Assembly (NCBI RefSeq): GCF_009905375.1 | Contig: NC_133653.1 | Location: forward strand, 70,690,920 to 70,754,919 | DNA length: 64,000 nt | From: Apium graveolens | Taxonomy: Eukaryota; Streptophyta; Magnoliopsida; Apiales; Apiaceae | Direction of reading: 5' to 3' | Part shown: positions 55,710 to 64,000 of the stretch, piece after piece | Layout: every line of letters begins with the position of its first letter | Numbering within the stretch: the first letter of the stretch is position 1 | Made by a program: the position numbers and the translations under genes | Notes under the pieces: generated by a model | Databases searched by the model: none | The model's input: only the letters and a program-made list of their open reading frames with translations | What the model was told of the DNA's origin: nothing

Positions 55710-58099
55710 ATGAACAAGAAAGATGTTGGAGTCAAGATTCCTTTTCTTGATAAAGATAATTACCATCATTGGAAGATAAAGATGCATCTTCATATGCTTT
55801 CTCAAGATGAGGCCTATGTGGACTGCATAGAAAGAGGCCCTCATGTTCCAATGAGAGCTGCAACAGGAAATGTGCCATCTGTTCCAAAGCCAAGGCATGA
55901 ATGGTCTGATCCTGACATTGAACAAGTCAGGAAAGATAAAAAGGCCATGAACATTCTGTTCAATGGTGTGGATGCAGACATGTTTGATAACATCATCAAC
56001 TGCAAGACTGCTAAGGAAGTTTGGGACACAATACAGATAATCTGTGATGGTACTGAGCAAGTAAGAGAAAATAAAATGCAGCTCCTGATTCAGCAATATG
56101 AGCATTTTCACAATGAGGAAAGTGAATCACTCACTGACATTTTTAGTAGATTCCAAAAACTACTAAATGCTCTTAAATTGCATGGAAGAGTCCATCAGAC
56201 TAAAGACTCCAATCTGAAATTTCTCAGATCTCTTCCAAAGGAATGGAAACTAATGACAGTCTCATTGAGAAACTCACAAGATTATAAGGAGTTTACTTTG
56301 GAAAGACTGTATGGCATTCTGAAGACCTATGAGCTTGAGATAGAGCAGAATGAAAGAATGGAGAGAGGAAAGAAGAAAGGAGGATCCATTGCACTAGTTA
56401 CTGATTTGGAAAAAGGAGAAGGAAGTGAAGATGGAAGCTGTGGAATCAACTTCAAAGGTCTGTGAAAGCAAGGGTAAGGGGCTAGCTGCAGAAAATGAAG
56501 ATTCATTGAGCCAAGATGACATGGAGGACATTGATGAGCACCTAGCATTCCTTTCAAGAAGATTTGCCAAGCTCAAGTTCAAGAACTTTGGAGCTGCCAA
56601 GCCAAATAGAAACATGGTGGATAAATCAAAATTCAAGTGTTTCAAATGTGGCTTGGCAGGGCATTTTGCAAATGAGTGTAGAAAGTCAGATTCCAGTAAG
56701 AAAAGATTTGAGTCTGTAGATTACAAGCAAAAATACTTTGATCTACTCAAACAAAAGGAAAGGGCTTTTATTACACAAGAGAATGACTGGGCAGCTGATG
56801 GCTTGGATGAAGATGAAGATGTCAGCTATGTCAATCTAGCCCTAATGGCCAAGTCTGATAAAACAGAGACAAGTTCCTCAAGCAATCAGGTAATCACTAC
56901 AAACCTTGCACATTTATCTAAAGCTGAGTGTAATGATACCATAAATGACATGTCTACAGAATTGTATCATTTGCGTGTTACACTTAAGTCCCTCACTAAA
57001 GAAAATGCTAAAATCAAAGAAAACAACTTGTTTTTGAGTGAGAGGAATAATGTGCTTGAGTCTCAGTTTGTTGAGTTTGAGAAACTAAAAATTGAGTGTA
57101 GGATTGCCAAGGAGGAATTAGCTGAGTCCTTGAAAAAGGAAGAAATTTTAAAGAAGCAGCTCGATCGTGAACAAGAGGTGATTAAAGCATGGAAAACATC
57201 CAGAGATGTTCATGCTCAAATCACCAAGGTTCAAGGAATTATGTCCTTTTGTGATGAAGCCTGGAAAAAGAATAAGGAGAAACTAGAACCTATTTTGGTA
57301 GATGGCTTGCTACCAAACAGATGTAGACTCGACGGATGATGAGGACTATCCGTCGGATAACAAAAAATGTTATCCGTCGAATGATAAAAATCCTCATCCG
57401 TCGGCTGTAAGCAAACCCATCAGTAAAGCCAAATTAACCAAGCTAAATGATAAGTATGGGTTTGTTTCCAAGAATTTTGTTTCAGGAGAATCAAGTCAAG
57501 CTAAGAAAGGGAAAAAGGGTCATGTCGGTCACATGACTGTCAAACAGTTAAGTGACAGACTTGAGAAAATAGAGGTAAAAACAGAGACTAAAAAGAAAAA
57601 CAATAGGAATGGTAAAGTAGGGATTAACAAACACAATAACTACACACCTGATAAATATGCTCCTAGAAAGATCTGTGTCAAGTGTGGTAGTGTAAATCAT
57701 TTGTCTGTTAATTGCAAATCTCCCATGTCTGTTCAACCTCAATTTCCTAACATAAATGCCATGCCTCCCATGCCTGTTAATGCTATGCCTACACAGAATA
57801 TGAATGCACAGTTTGCTAATATGCCATTTGCACCTAATCCATATTATGCTGCATACAATATGCCTCAAATGCCATTTAGCATGCCTTACTGGAATAACAT
57901 GTTTGCACCAAGCATGCCATTTCCTGTTAGCCATAACATGCATGATAATTCTATTGCATCTAGTGGTTTCAAAGGCCCAACCCAAATGACTAAGGAAGAA
58001 TCTGAAATTCCTAAATCAAATGAGTTAAAACCTAAGAAACAGAAGAAGAAAGCTAACAAGGCAGGACCCAAGGAAACTTGGGTACCAAAATCAACATGA
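55710..58099 (+). pseudogene. gag: C3 gag (two frameshifts)
   Basis: Three overlapping frames make one long protein of about 795 residues. 55710-56465 (MNKKDVGVKI; gag domain with DNYHHWKIKMHLHML, INCKTAKEVWDTI, LTDIFSRFQKLLNAL); a frame change near 56410-56430; 56425-57339 with the first knuckle CFKCGLAGHFANEC (about 56640) and a long coiled coil; a frame change near 57310; 57302-58099 with a second knuckle CVKCGSVNHLSVNC (about 57680), an M/P/N-rich stretch and a lysine-rich end finishing in ETWVPKST then TGA (58097-58099). Four CGACGGAT octamers (57330-57403) sit inside it and are read as D-S-T-D-D and Y-P-S-D type repeats. Confidence 0.82.
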
Positions 58100-58113
58100 T
58101 TTGATTTTGATGT

Positions 58114-60318
58114 GTGCAGGGAAACAGAAAGAATCTTTGGTACTTGGATAGTGGCTGTTCAAGACACATGACTGGTGATTCTACCCTGCTCACAGAGTTT
58201 GAAGAGAGAGCTGGCCCAAGTATCACTTTTGGAGATGACAGCAAAGGTTACACTGTGGGATATGGCTTGATTTCAAAGGACAATGTCATCATTGAAGAGG
58301 TTGCCTTAGTGGATGGTCTCAGACACAATCTGTTGAGTATCAGCCAGCTTTGTGACAAAGGCAACTCAGTAACCTTCAACAAAGAAGCCTGTGTTGTGAC
58401 CAATAATCAAAACAACAAAGTGGTTCTCACTGGTGTGAGAAGAGGAAATGTGTATCTAGCTGACTTCAACTCAACTAAAGCAGAATCTATAACTTGTTTT
58501 CTCAGCAAAGCAAGTCAAGATGAAAGTTGGCTATGGCACAAGAAGCTATCTCATTTAAAATTCAAGACTATGAATGAGCTGGTAAGGAAAGAGCTAGTTA
58601 GAGGCATTCCTCTAGTGGAGTTTACAAAGGATTGACTGTGTGATGCCTGCCAAAAAGAGAAGCAGATTAAAGCATCATTCAGGAAGAAACTTGATTCAGC
58701 AATTGAAGAGCCTCTGCAACTACTTCACATGGATTTGTTTGGACCAGTCAATGTATTGTCAATTTCTAAGAAAAGATTTTGCCTAGTAATTGTAGATGAT
58801 TTCTCAAAGTTCTCTTGGACATATTTCCTAAAGTCTAAATATGAAGCTAGTGAAATCATCATCAATCACATAAGGCAAGTTAACAATCATCCTGATTTCA
58901 AAGTTAGAAGAATCAGGAGTGACAATGGAACTAAGTTCAAGAACTATGTCATGAGAGCATTTTGTGAGGAAAATAGGATCTTGCATGAGTTTTCAACAGC
59001 AAGGACTCCACAACAGAATGGAGTAGTGGAAAGAAAGAATAGATCTCTTATTGAAGCTGCAAGGACAATGCTTGAAGAATCAAAATTACCAACATATTTC
59101 TGGGCTGAAGCTGTAAACACTACATGCTACACTCAGAACATCTCTCTGATTAATCAAGCAAGATGCATGACACCTTATCAATTGTTCAAGAACAAGAAGC
59201 CAACTCTAAACTTTCTTCATGTCTTTGGCTGTAAATGCTATATTATGAGAAATCAAACTGATCAAAATGGAAAGTTTGATGCTAAAGCAGATGAAGGAAT
59301 TTTTGTTGGATATGCTGTTGGTAAAGCATATAGAGTCTACAATCTAAGAACCAACATTGTTGTTGAATCTATACATGTTGTGTTTGATGATAAAAAGATT
59401 GAAGGACTAAAAGATGGAGATTACCATGAGAGCCTCAAATTCGACAATGTTGAGATGGTCAGTGATGAAAGTGATGATGAGAGTGATCAAGAAACAGCAT
59501 CTAAGGATAATGCAGACAAATCTACCATAAATGAAGCATAAAACTCAACATCCGTCGAGTTACATAATGCTTCATCCGTCGAAAGGCAATCTGTATTATC
59601 CGTCGGAAGACAACCTGCCTCATCCGTCGGTACTCAAAATTCACCATCCGTCGGGTTATCAAAAGGAGTAGGAAGTCAAGGCAGATCACCCATAGAAAGT
59701 ACCCTTATCTCAAATCAAAGATCCACAAACTCAGGGGGAGTTTCTAGCAATCAAAACTCAATCACACATCAAGACAACATTGAGGTCTCTTCATCTATGG
59801 CTAATCTACCTCAACCAAGGAAATGGACAAAAGATCACCCCTTTGAACTGATTATTGGTGATGTTTCTTCCAGAGTTCAAACCAGGAGAGCAACTCAAGA
59901 AGAATGTCTATACAGCAGCTTTCTGTCAAAGGAAGAACCAAAGAAGGTAGAAGAAGCCTTGTTAGATCCTGATTGGATTTTAGCTATGCAGGAGGAGCTA
60001 AACCAATTTGAAAGGAATAAAGTATGGAAGCTGGTACCCAAGCCTAAAGGAAAGAATCCAATAGACACCAAATGGGCATTCATAAACAAGATGGATGAAA
60101 ATGGCATAGTAGTAAGGAACAAAGCAAGATTGGTTGCTAAAGGCTATTTCCAGCAAGAAGGAATAGATTTTGATGAAACATTTGCTCCTGTTGCAAGACT
60201 TGAAGCCATTAGAATCTTCTTAGCCTATGCAGCCCATGCCAATTTCAAGGTCTATCAAATGGATGTCAAAAGTGCCTTTCTGAATGGAGATTTGGAGGAA
60301 GAAGTGTATGTTAGTTAA
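58114..60318 (+). pseudogene. pol: C3 protease, integrase, linker and start of reverse transcriptase
   Basis: One frame with three stops. 58114-58635 holds the protease (WYLDSGCSRHMTG) and GAG-pre-integrase; TGA (58633-58635); then the zinc cysteines CDACQKEKQ and, in 58729-59541, the integrase core (HMDLFGPVN, IRSDNGTKFKN, TPQQNGVVERKNR, FHVFGCKCYIM). TAA at 59539-59541. The linker follows in the same frame, where five ATCCGTCG octamers encode repeated S-V-E/S-V-G. 59797-60318 is the start of reverse transcriptase ([40 protein letters not shown]) and ends at a CAA-to-TAA type stop. There is no ATG before the protease, so it depended on gag for translation. Confidence 0.85.
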
Positions 60319-61462
60319 CCTCCTGGCTTTGAAGATCCAAATTTTCCAGAGTATGTCTATTATCTACTGAAAGCACTTTATGGACTGAAGCAAGCACCTA
60401 GAGCCTGGAATGACACTTTATCAAAGTTCCTTTTGGAAAATCACTTCACAAGAGGTACTGTAGATAAAACTTTATTTTTTCAGAAATGTTAATGGCTCTA
60501 GCATACTTGTTCAAATTTATGTAGATGATATTATTTTTTGATCTACAGATAAGAAACTTTGTAAAAAGTTTGCCAAACTGATGCAAAGTAAGTATGAAAT
60601 GAGTATGATGGGAGAACTAACTTACTTTCTTGGTTTACAAGTTAAGCAAGTCAGTGATGGAATATTCATTAGTCAAACTAAATATATTTTTGACCTTTTA
60701 AAGAAGTTTGATCTAATGGATTGCACATCTGCAAAAACTCCCATGGCTACTGCAACTAAGCTTGAACTAAACACTACTGAAAAGTCTGTGGATATTTCAA
60801 GCTATAGAGGCATGGTTGGCTCACTTCTATACTTAACAGCTAGTAGGCCAGATATAATGTTTGCTACATGTTTGTGTGCTAGATTTCAGGCTGATCCTAG
60901 AGAGTCTCACTTGATAACTATTAAGAGAATTTTCAGATATCTCAAAGGAACACCAAAACTTGGCATTTGGTATCCTAGAGATTCTGGTTTTGATCTAACT
61001 GGTTATTCAGATTCAGATTATGCAGGTTGCAGAATTGATAGAAAAAGCACAACAGGAACCTGTCAATTTTTAGGAGACAAGCTTGTGTCCTGGTTCAGTA
61101 AAAAGCAAAATTCAGTTTCTACCTCTACAGCTGAAGCTGAATATATTGCTGCTGGCAGTTGCTGTGCATAGATTTTATGGATGAAAAATCAATTGCTAGA
61201 CTATGGTTTGCAAGTTGAAAGGATTCCTATTTTCTGTGACAACACAAGAGCAATTGCCATCACTGAAAATCCAGTGCAACATTGAAGGACAAAGCACATA
61301 GACATCAAGTACCATTTCATAAGGGAACATGTAATGAATGGTACTGTAAAGTTACATTTTGTTCCAAGTGAGAAGCAACTTGCAGATATTTTTACCAAGC
61401 CACTGGATGAATCCACCTTTTCTAGGTTGTTAAGTGAGTTAGGTATGCTTAATTACTCTTGA
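60319..61462 (+). pseudogene. pol: C3 reverse transcriptase (rest) and RNase H
   Basis: Continues after the stop at 60316: [25 protein letters not shown]; one extra T in a T run (about 60473-60480) changes frame; then the catalytic VQIYVDDIIF, TGA at 60539-60541, and the ORF 60581-61171 (MSMMGELTYFLGLQVKQ, RPDIMFATCLCARF, DSDYAGCRIDRKSTTG, STAEAEYIAAGSCCA). TAG at 61169-61171 and TGA at 61283-61285 interrupt the end (TKHIDIKYHFIREHV, QLADIFTKPL), which terminates at 61460-61462. Inactive, but the YVDD site is present. Confidence 0.85.
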
Positions 61463-61983
61463 ATTTATCTGAATTATTTTGCAAGTTGAAAAGTAGCCAG
61501 AAATTTAGCTGATTTTTAGTCTTGAATGAAATTTTGGCTAAGTCAAAATTTGCATTTTGACGGATGACCATCATCCATCGGGTTGAGTCATCCGTCGCTA
61601 TACAAATTGTAAATAATAAAATCAATTATTTTTCTAGAATCTTTTAAAACTCGATGGATAACAGTTTATCCTCATCCGTCGAAGTGTCTAAATCTTAACC
61701 GTTAATTCCCTGAACATTATCCATCGAGTATACTTACAGTTTGTAAGCATTACACGACGGATAATGGGTGGAATTTTTACAGTTTATTTTAAAACGGCTA
61801 ATTTAGGCAATTTATATTGATAATTTACTTCTCTTTATTATTTTTATCCGTTGTTTTTGTGCAAAGTATAAAAGCTTATTTCATTCTAATCATTTTCTTT
61901 TATCATTCTCAAATTCAACTGTGTTTATTTCATTCTCTCTCAAGCAAAAATCCTCTTTCTCTTCAAGCTTTTCTTCTCTAACA
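61463..61983 (+). other. C3 spacer between pol and the extra ORF
   Basis: No gene. Three exact octamers (61590, 61674, 61755) and variants (ATCCATCG, CGATGGAT) are present, as in the LTR. Confidence 0.65.
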
Positions 61984-62368
61984 ATGGCACCCGTAGTAAA
62001 GATCATGTCACAGACTGGGTTCATCTATGAGAAGAACAACTTCACTGCTTTGGTCAATAAGGGTATTCAGCAATCAGAGGACTATCACAAGATGATGAAC
62101 TTCGTAAAGAACTGCAAGTTAAGTTTTGCCATGCTGGAATCACCCACAATTTATTGTGAAGTTGTTGAGGAGGTGTGGACAACAACAATCTACAATTCTA
62201 CTGACAAAACCATCACTCTAACCATCAAAGGTAATGAATTCTGTATCAATAGTGATGTGATAAAAGCATGTTTCAAGATTCCTGATGATAATGTAACTTC
62301 ACCACACACTGACACTGATTTGATCAATATGCTTAATTTCATGCATTATGCACTTCCTACTAATAAGC
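61984..62368 (+). pseudogene. C3 extra ORF after pol, N-terminal part, cut by C4
   Basis: ATG at 61984 (MAPVVKIMSQTGFIYEKN); about 128 residues of C3 origin with no internal stop, then the C4 LTR begins at 62369. The frame runs a further 15 codons into the LTR and stops at 62413-62415, so those last residues are LTR-encoded. The position and MAP start match the extra ORF of C2 (MAPKDLIVNG), but the two sequences are not obviously alike beyond that. It corresponds to the 'env-like' ORF of SIRE elements; I see no signal peptide or membrane helix. Function unknown. Confidence 0.6.
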
Positions 62369-62930
62369 TGTTAGATATATTTGATAATGTCATGGCTAAT
62401 ATGATTTATGTTTAGTTTTCAGATCTTACTTTAACAGGATAAATCAGTACTTACAGGAAGTCAGGACTTAAGGATATCAGTACTTATATTATCAGGAGAT
62501 AATCATCAGAAGATGGATATCAGAACTTAAGTGCTGTAGGACGTTCAGATAAGGACAGTAGCTGATTAAAGGAAAGAAGATCGAGATAAACATAAGAAGA
62601 GATATGCATGAAGAAGGAATTCTATGAAGAATAAAATACTTGGAAGAAAAGATATCTGATTGATATATTTTAGGAAGCAGAATTATATTCCATATCAATT
62701 AGCGATTATCTTATAACTGTGTAGTATATAAACACAGACATAGGGTTTACACTATAAGTGTTATCATATTTGAGAAGATTATTTGTTCATCACTGAGAGG
62801 TAACAGTTCCATACTGTAACAGAGTTTATTGTTTCAATAAAGTTTGTTTTCTGTTACTTGAAATATTAAAAGTTTGATTTGATTGTATTTTACACTGTAT
62901 TCACCCCTCTACAGTGTGTGTGACCTAACA
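62369..62930 (+). repeat. C4 5' LTR, 562 bp
   Basis: TGTTAGATATATTTG ... GTGTGTGACCTAACA, the same ends as the C1/C2 LTRs, with clear divergence inside (fewer copies of the TCAGAACTT motif). TATA box at 62725-62733. Confidence 0.9.
62725..62733 (+). promoter_or_regulatory. TATA box of the C4 LTR
   Basis: TATATAAAC followed by ACAGAC, equivalent to the box in the C1/C2 LTRs. Confidence 0.6.
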
Positions 62931-62932
62931 AG

Positions 62933-62944
62933 TGGTATCAGAGC
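62933..62944 (+). other. C4 primer-binding site (tRNA-iMet)
   Basis: TGGTATCAGAGC two bases after the LTR. Confidence 0.92.
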
Positions 62945-62986
62945 CTATCTGTTAACACATATACAGTTAAAGATCCAAACACAATC

Positions 62987-64000
62987 ATGTCTGACACGGA
63001 AACTCCAACTAAGCCTACCAAAACTGAAGAACCTCCAAAGACACAAATTCAAAGTCGGTATGAAACCATCAGAGTTCCCATACTGAGACCATCTGAATAT
63101 GCCATATGGAAGGTGAGGATGGCCATGTTTCTGGAAGCTACAGATCCAGAATATCTTGATAGAATCAAGGAAGGACCTCACAAACCAACCAAGCTCGTTG
63201 TTGCAGTTGCAGGTGAAGCAGCAAAGACCGTACCAAAGGAGAAGAGTGATTATACTGCTGAAGATATCGCATCAATTGCTAAGGATGCTAAGGTACGACA
63301 CTTACTGCATAGTGCCATTGATAATGTAATGTCAAACAGGGTAATTAACTGCAAGACTGCTGAGGAGATATGGGATGCTCTGGAAACAAGGTGTCAGGGA
63401 ACTGATACAATTAAGAAGAACAGGAAGACAATACTCACTCAAGAGTATGAACACTTTGACTCAAAGGCTAATGAATCATTGACTGATTTATATGATAGAT
63501 TTGTCAAACTCTTGAATGATCTGTCACTGGTTAATAAGGAGTATGATCTTGAAGATTCAAACCTTAAATTCCTGTTAGCTCTTCCTGAATGTTGGGATTT
63601 GAAGGCAACAACAATAAGAGACAACTACAGTCTTGATGAAACAACTCTTGATGAAATTTATGGAATGCTCAAGACTCATGAACTTGAAATGGAACAAAGA
63701 AGCAAGAGGAAAGGAGGAAAGTCAAGGACAGTTGCTCTTAAGGCTGAAGAAGAATTCCCCAATGCAGCTACCTCAAGAAAAGACAAGGGTAAAGCTCTTT
63801 TCACAAAGTCTGATACTGAGTCATCAAGTTCTGAAAGTGATGATAACTCAGATTCTGAAAGCTTGCCTGAGACTGATGCTGATGAGGAGATGATGAAGCT
63901 GTGTGCTCTTATGGTGAAAGGGATCACAAAGATTGCATACAGGAAGTTTAGGAAGGGAAAGAAGTTTTCCAGGAAAGGCACAAGTTCTGATAAAAAGAAT
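62987..64000 (+). CDS. gag: C4 gag, 338 codons visible, open at the right edge
   Basis: ATG at 62987 and no stop to base 64000. The protein starts MSDTETPTKPTKTEEPPK and has the copia gag domain (YAIWKVRMAMFLEATDPEYL, INCKTAEEIWDALETRCQG, SLTDLYDRFVKLLNDLSLV, LDEIYGMLKTHELEMEQRS), followed by a lysine/serine region and an acidic S/D tract (about residues 275-300), then KLCALMVKGITKIAYRKFRKGKK. It aligns with C1 and C2 gag but without their breaks, so its sequence shows what those frames were. The zinc knuckles would follow outside the window. Gag assembles the particle and packages RNA. Confidence 0.88.
   Translation, partial: MSDTETPTKPTKTEEPPKTQIQSRYETIRVPILRPSEYAIWKVRMAMFLEATDPEYLDRIKEGPHKPTKLVVAVAGEAAKTVPKEKSDYTAEDIASIAKDAKVRHLLHSAIDNVMSNRVINCKTAEEIWDALETRCQGTDTIKKNRKTILTQEYEHFDSKANESLTDLYDRFVKLLNDLSLVNKEYDLEDSNLKFLLALPECWDLKATTIRDNYSLDETTLDEIYGMLKTHELEMEQRSKRKGGKSRTVALKAEEEFPNAATSRKDKGKALFTKSDTESSSSESDDNSDSESLPETDADEEMMKLCALMVKGITKIAYRKFRKGKKFSRKGTSSDKKN

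Larger units (their letters stand above)
54622..62368 (+). mobile_element. C3: Ty1/copia element of a second SIRE-like family, 3' part cut by C4
   Basis: Plus strand: LTR 54622-55648, iMet primer site, gag 55710-58099, pol 58114-61462, a 0.5-kb spacer, and the start of an extra ORF at 61984 cut by the C4 LTR (62369). The left LTR start is set at TGTTGTGAAT because the LTR ends ACTAACA; it could be three bases off. Eighteen exact copies of CGACGGAT/ATCCGTCG are spread through the LTR, gag, linker and 3' region. Pol has at least six breaks. Confidence 0.88.
62369..64000 (+). mobile_element. C4: Ty1/copia element of the C1/C2 family, 5' part, intact so far
   Basis: Plus strand LTR 62369-62930, perfect iMet primer site, open gag to the window edge. 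It lies inside the extra ORF of C3. The five bases before the LTR are TAAGC (62364-62368), expected as target duplication after its other LTR outside the window. The open frame and perfect primer site suggest it is the youngest copia insertion here. Confidence 0.88.

Noticed and set aside
57548..57985. 145-codon minus-strand ORF rich in H, R and I
   Set aside because: Antisense shadow of the M/P/N-rich stretch of C3 gag.
1833..62944. tRNA-like strings TGGTATCAGAGC
   Set aside because: These are 12-base primer-binding sites next to LTRs, not tRNA genes; no cloverleaf surrounds them.
1..64000. A host protein-coding gene between the elements
   Set aside because: Every stretch outside named domains belongs to an LTR, leader, spacer or decayed interior of one of the eight elements; no exon-like frame with a non-transposon domain was seen.

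Overview
This window is plant nuclear DNA built almost wholly from nested LTR retrotransposons. I found no host gene, rRNA, tRNA gene or CRISPR array. Ty1/copia elements with long gag proteins and an extra ORF after pol (SIRE/Maximus-like), an Athila-type Ty3/gypsy element primed by tRNA-Asp, and chromovirus-like gypsy elements with 4-kb LTRs primed by tRNA-iMet together point to a large, repeat-rich eudicot genome. An asterid such as an Apiaceae species is my guess, at low confidence.

Layout, left to right. G1 (1-5907, minus) is the 5' part of a gypsy element: intact gag running off the left edge, an extra coding segment in its leader, a tRNA-iMet primer site and a 4,058-bp LTR. It lies inside C1, a minus-strand copia element (5908-23323). 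C1 is also split by A1 (7990-19141, plus), a complete Athila-like element with two LTRs, broken gag-pol, an intact extra ORF after pol, and a 5-bp target duplication. The 5' LTR of C1 (22709-23323) is at the same time the 3' LTR of C2 (22709-36947, minus), so C1 and C2 form a tandem sharing one LTR. C2 carries a 1.7-kb direct duplication covering integrase and the start of reverse transcriptase, and a long broken extra ORF after pol.

Right of C2 is G2 (36948-40275 and 54121-54621, plus), an old gypsy gag-pol full of stop codons. G2 is split by G3 (40276-54120, minus), which has two almost identical 4.15-kb LTRs and a perfect AGAAG target duplication but a scrambled, non-coding interior. G2 is cut again by C3 (54622-62368, plus), a second copia family whose LTR, gag, linker and 3' region are studded with the octamer CGACGGAT/ATCCGTCG. 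C3 is in turn cut inside its extra ORF by C4 (62369-64000, plus), a copia element of the C1/C2 family whose open gag runs off the right edge.

Relative age from nesting: G2 is oldest; the C1/C2 tandem, C3 and G3 entered it; A1 and G1 entered C1; C4 entered C3. The only uninterrupted gag frames are in G1 and C4, at the two edges. The most unusual signals are the family-specific short motifs repeated across non-coding and coding parts of the copia elements, the shared-LTR tandem, the 1.7-kb internal duplication with an in-frame chimeric ORF, the young LTRs around a decayed interior in G3, and a GC-rich twin-hairpin cassette in A1.
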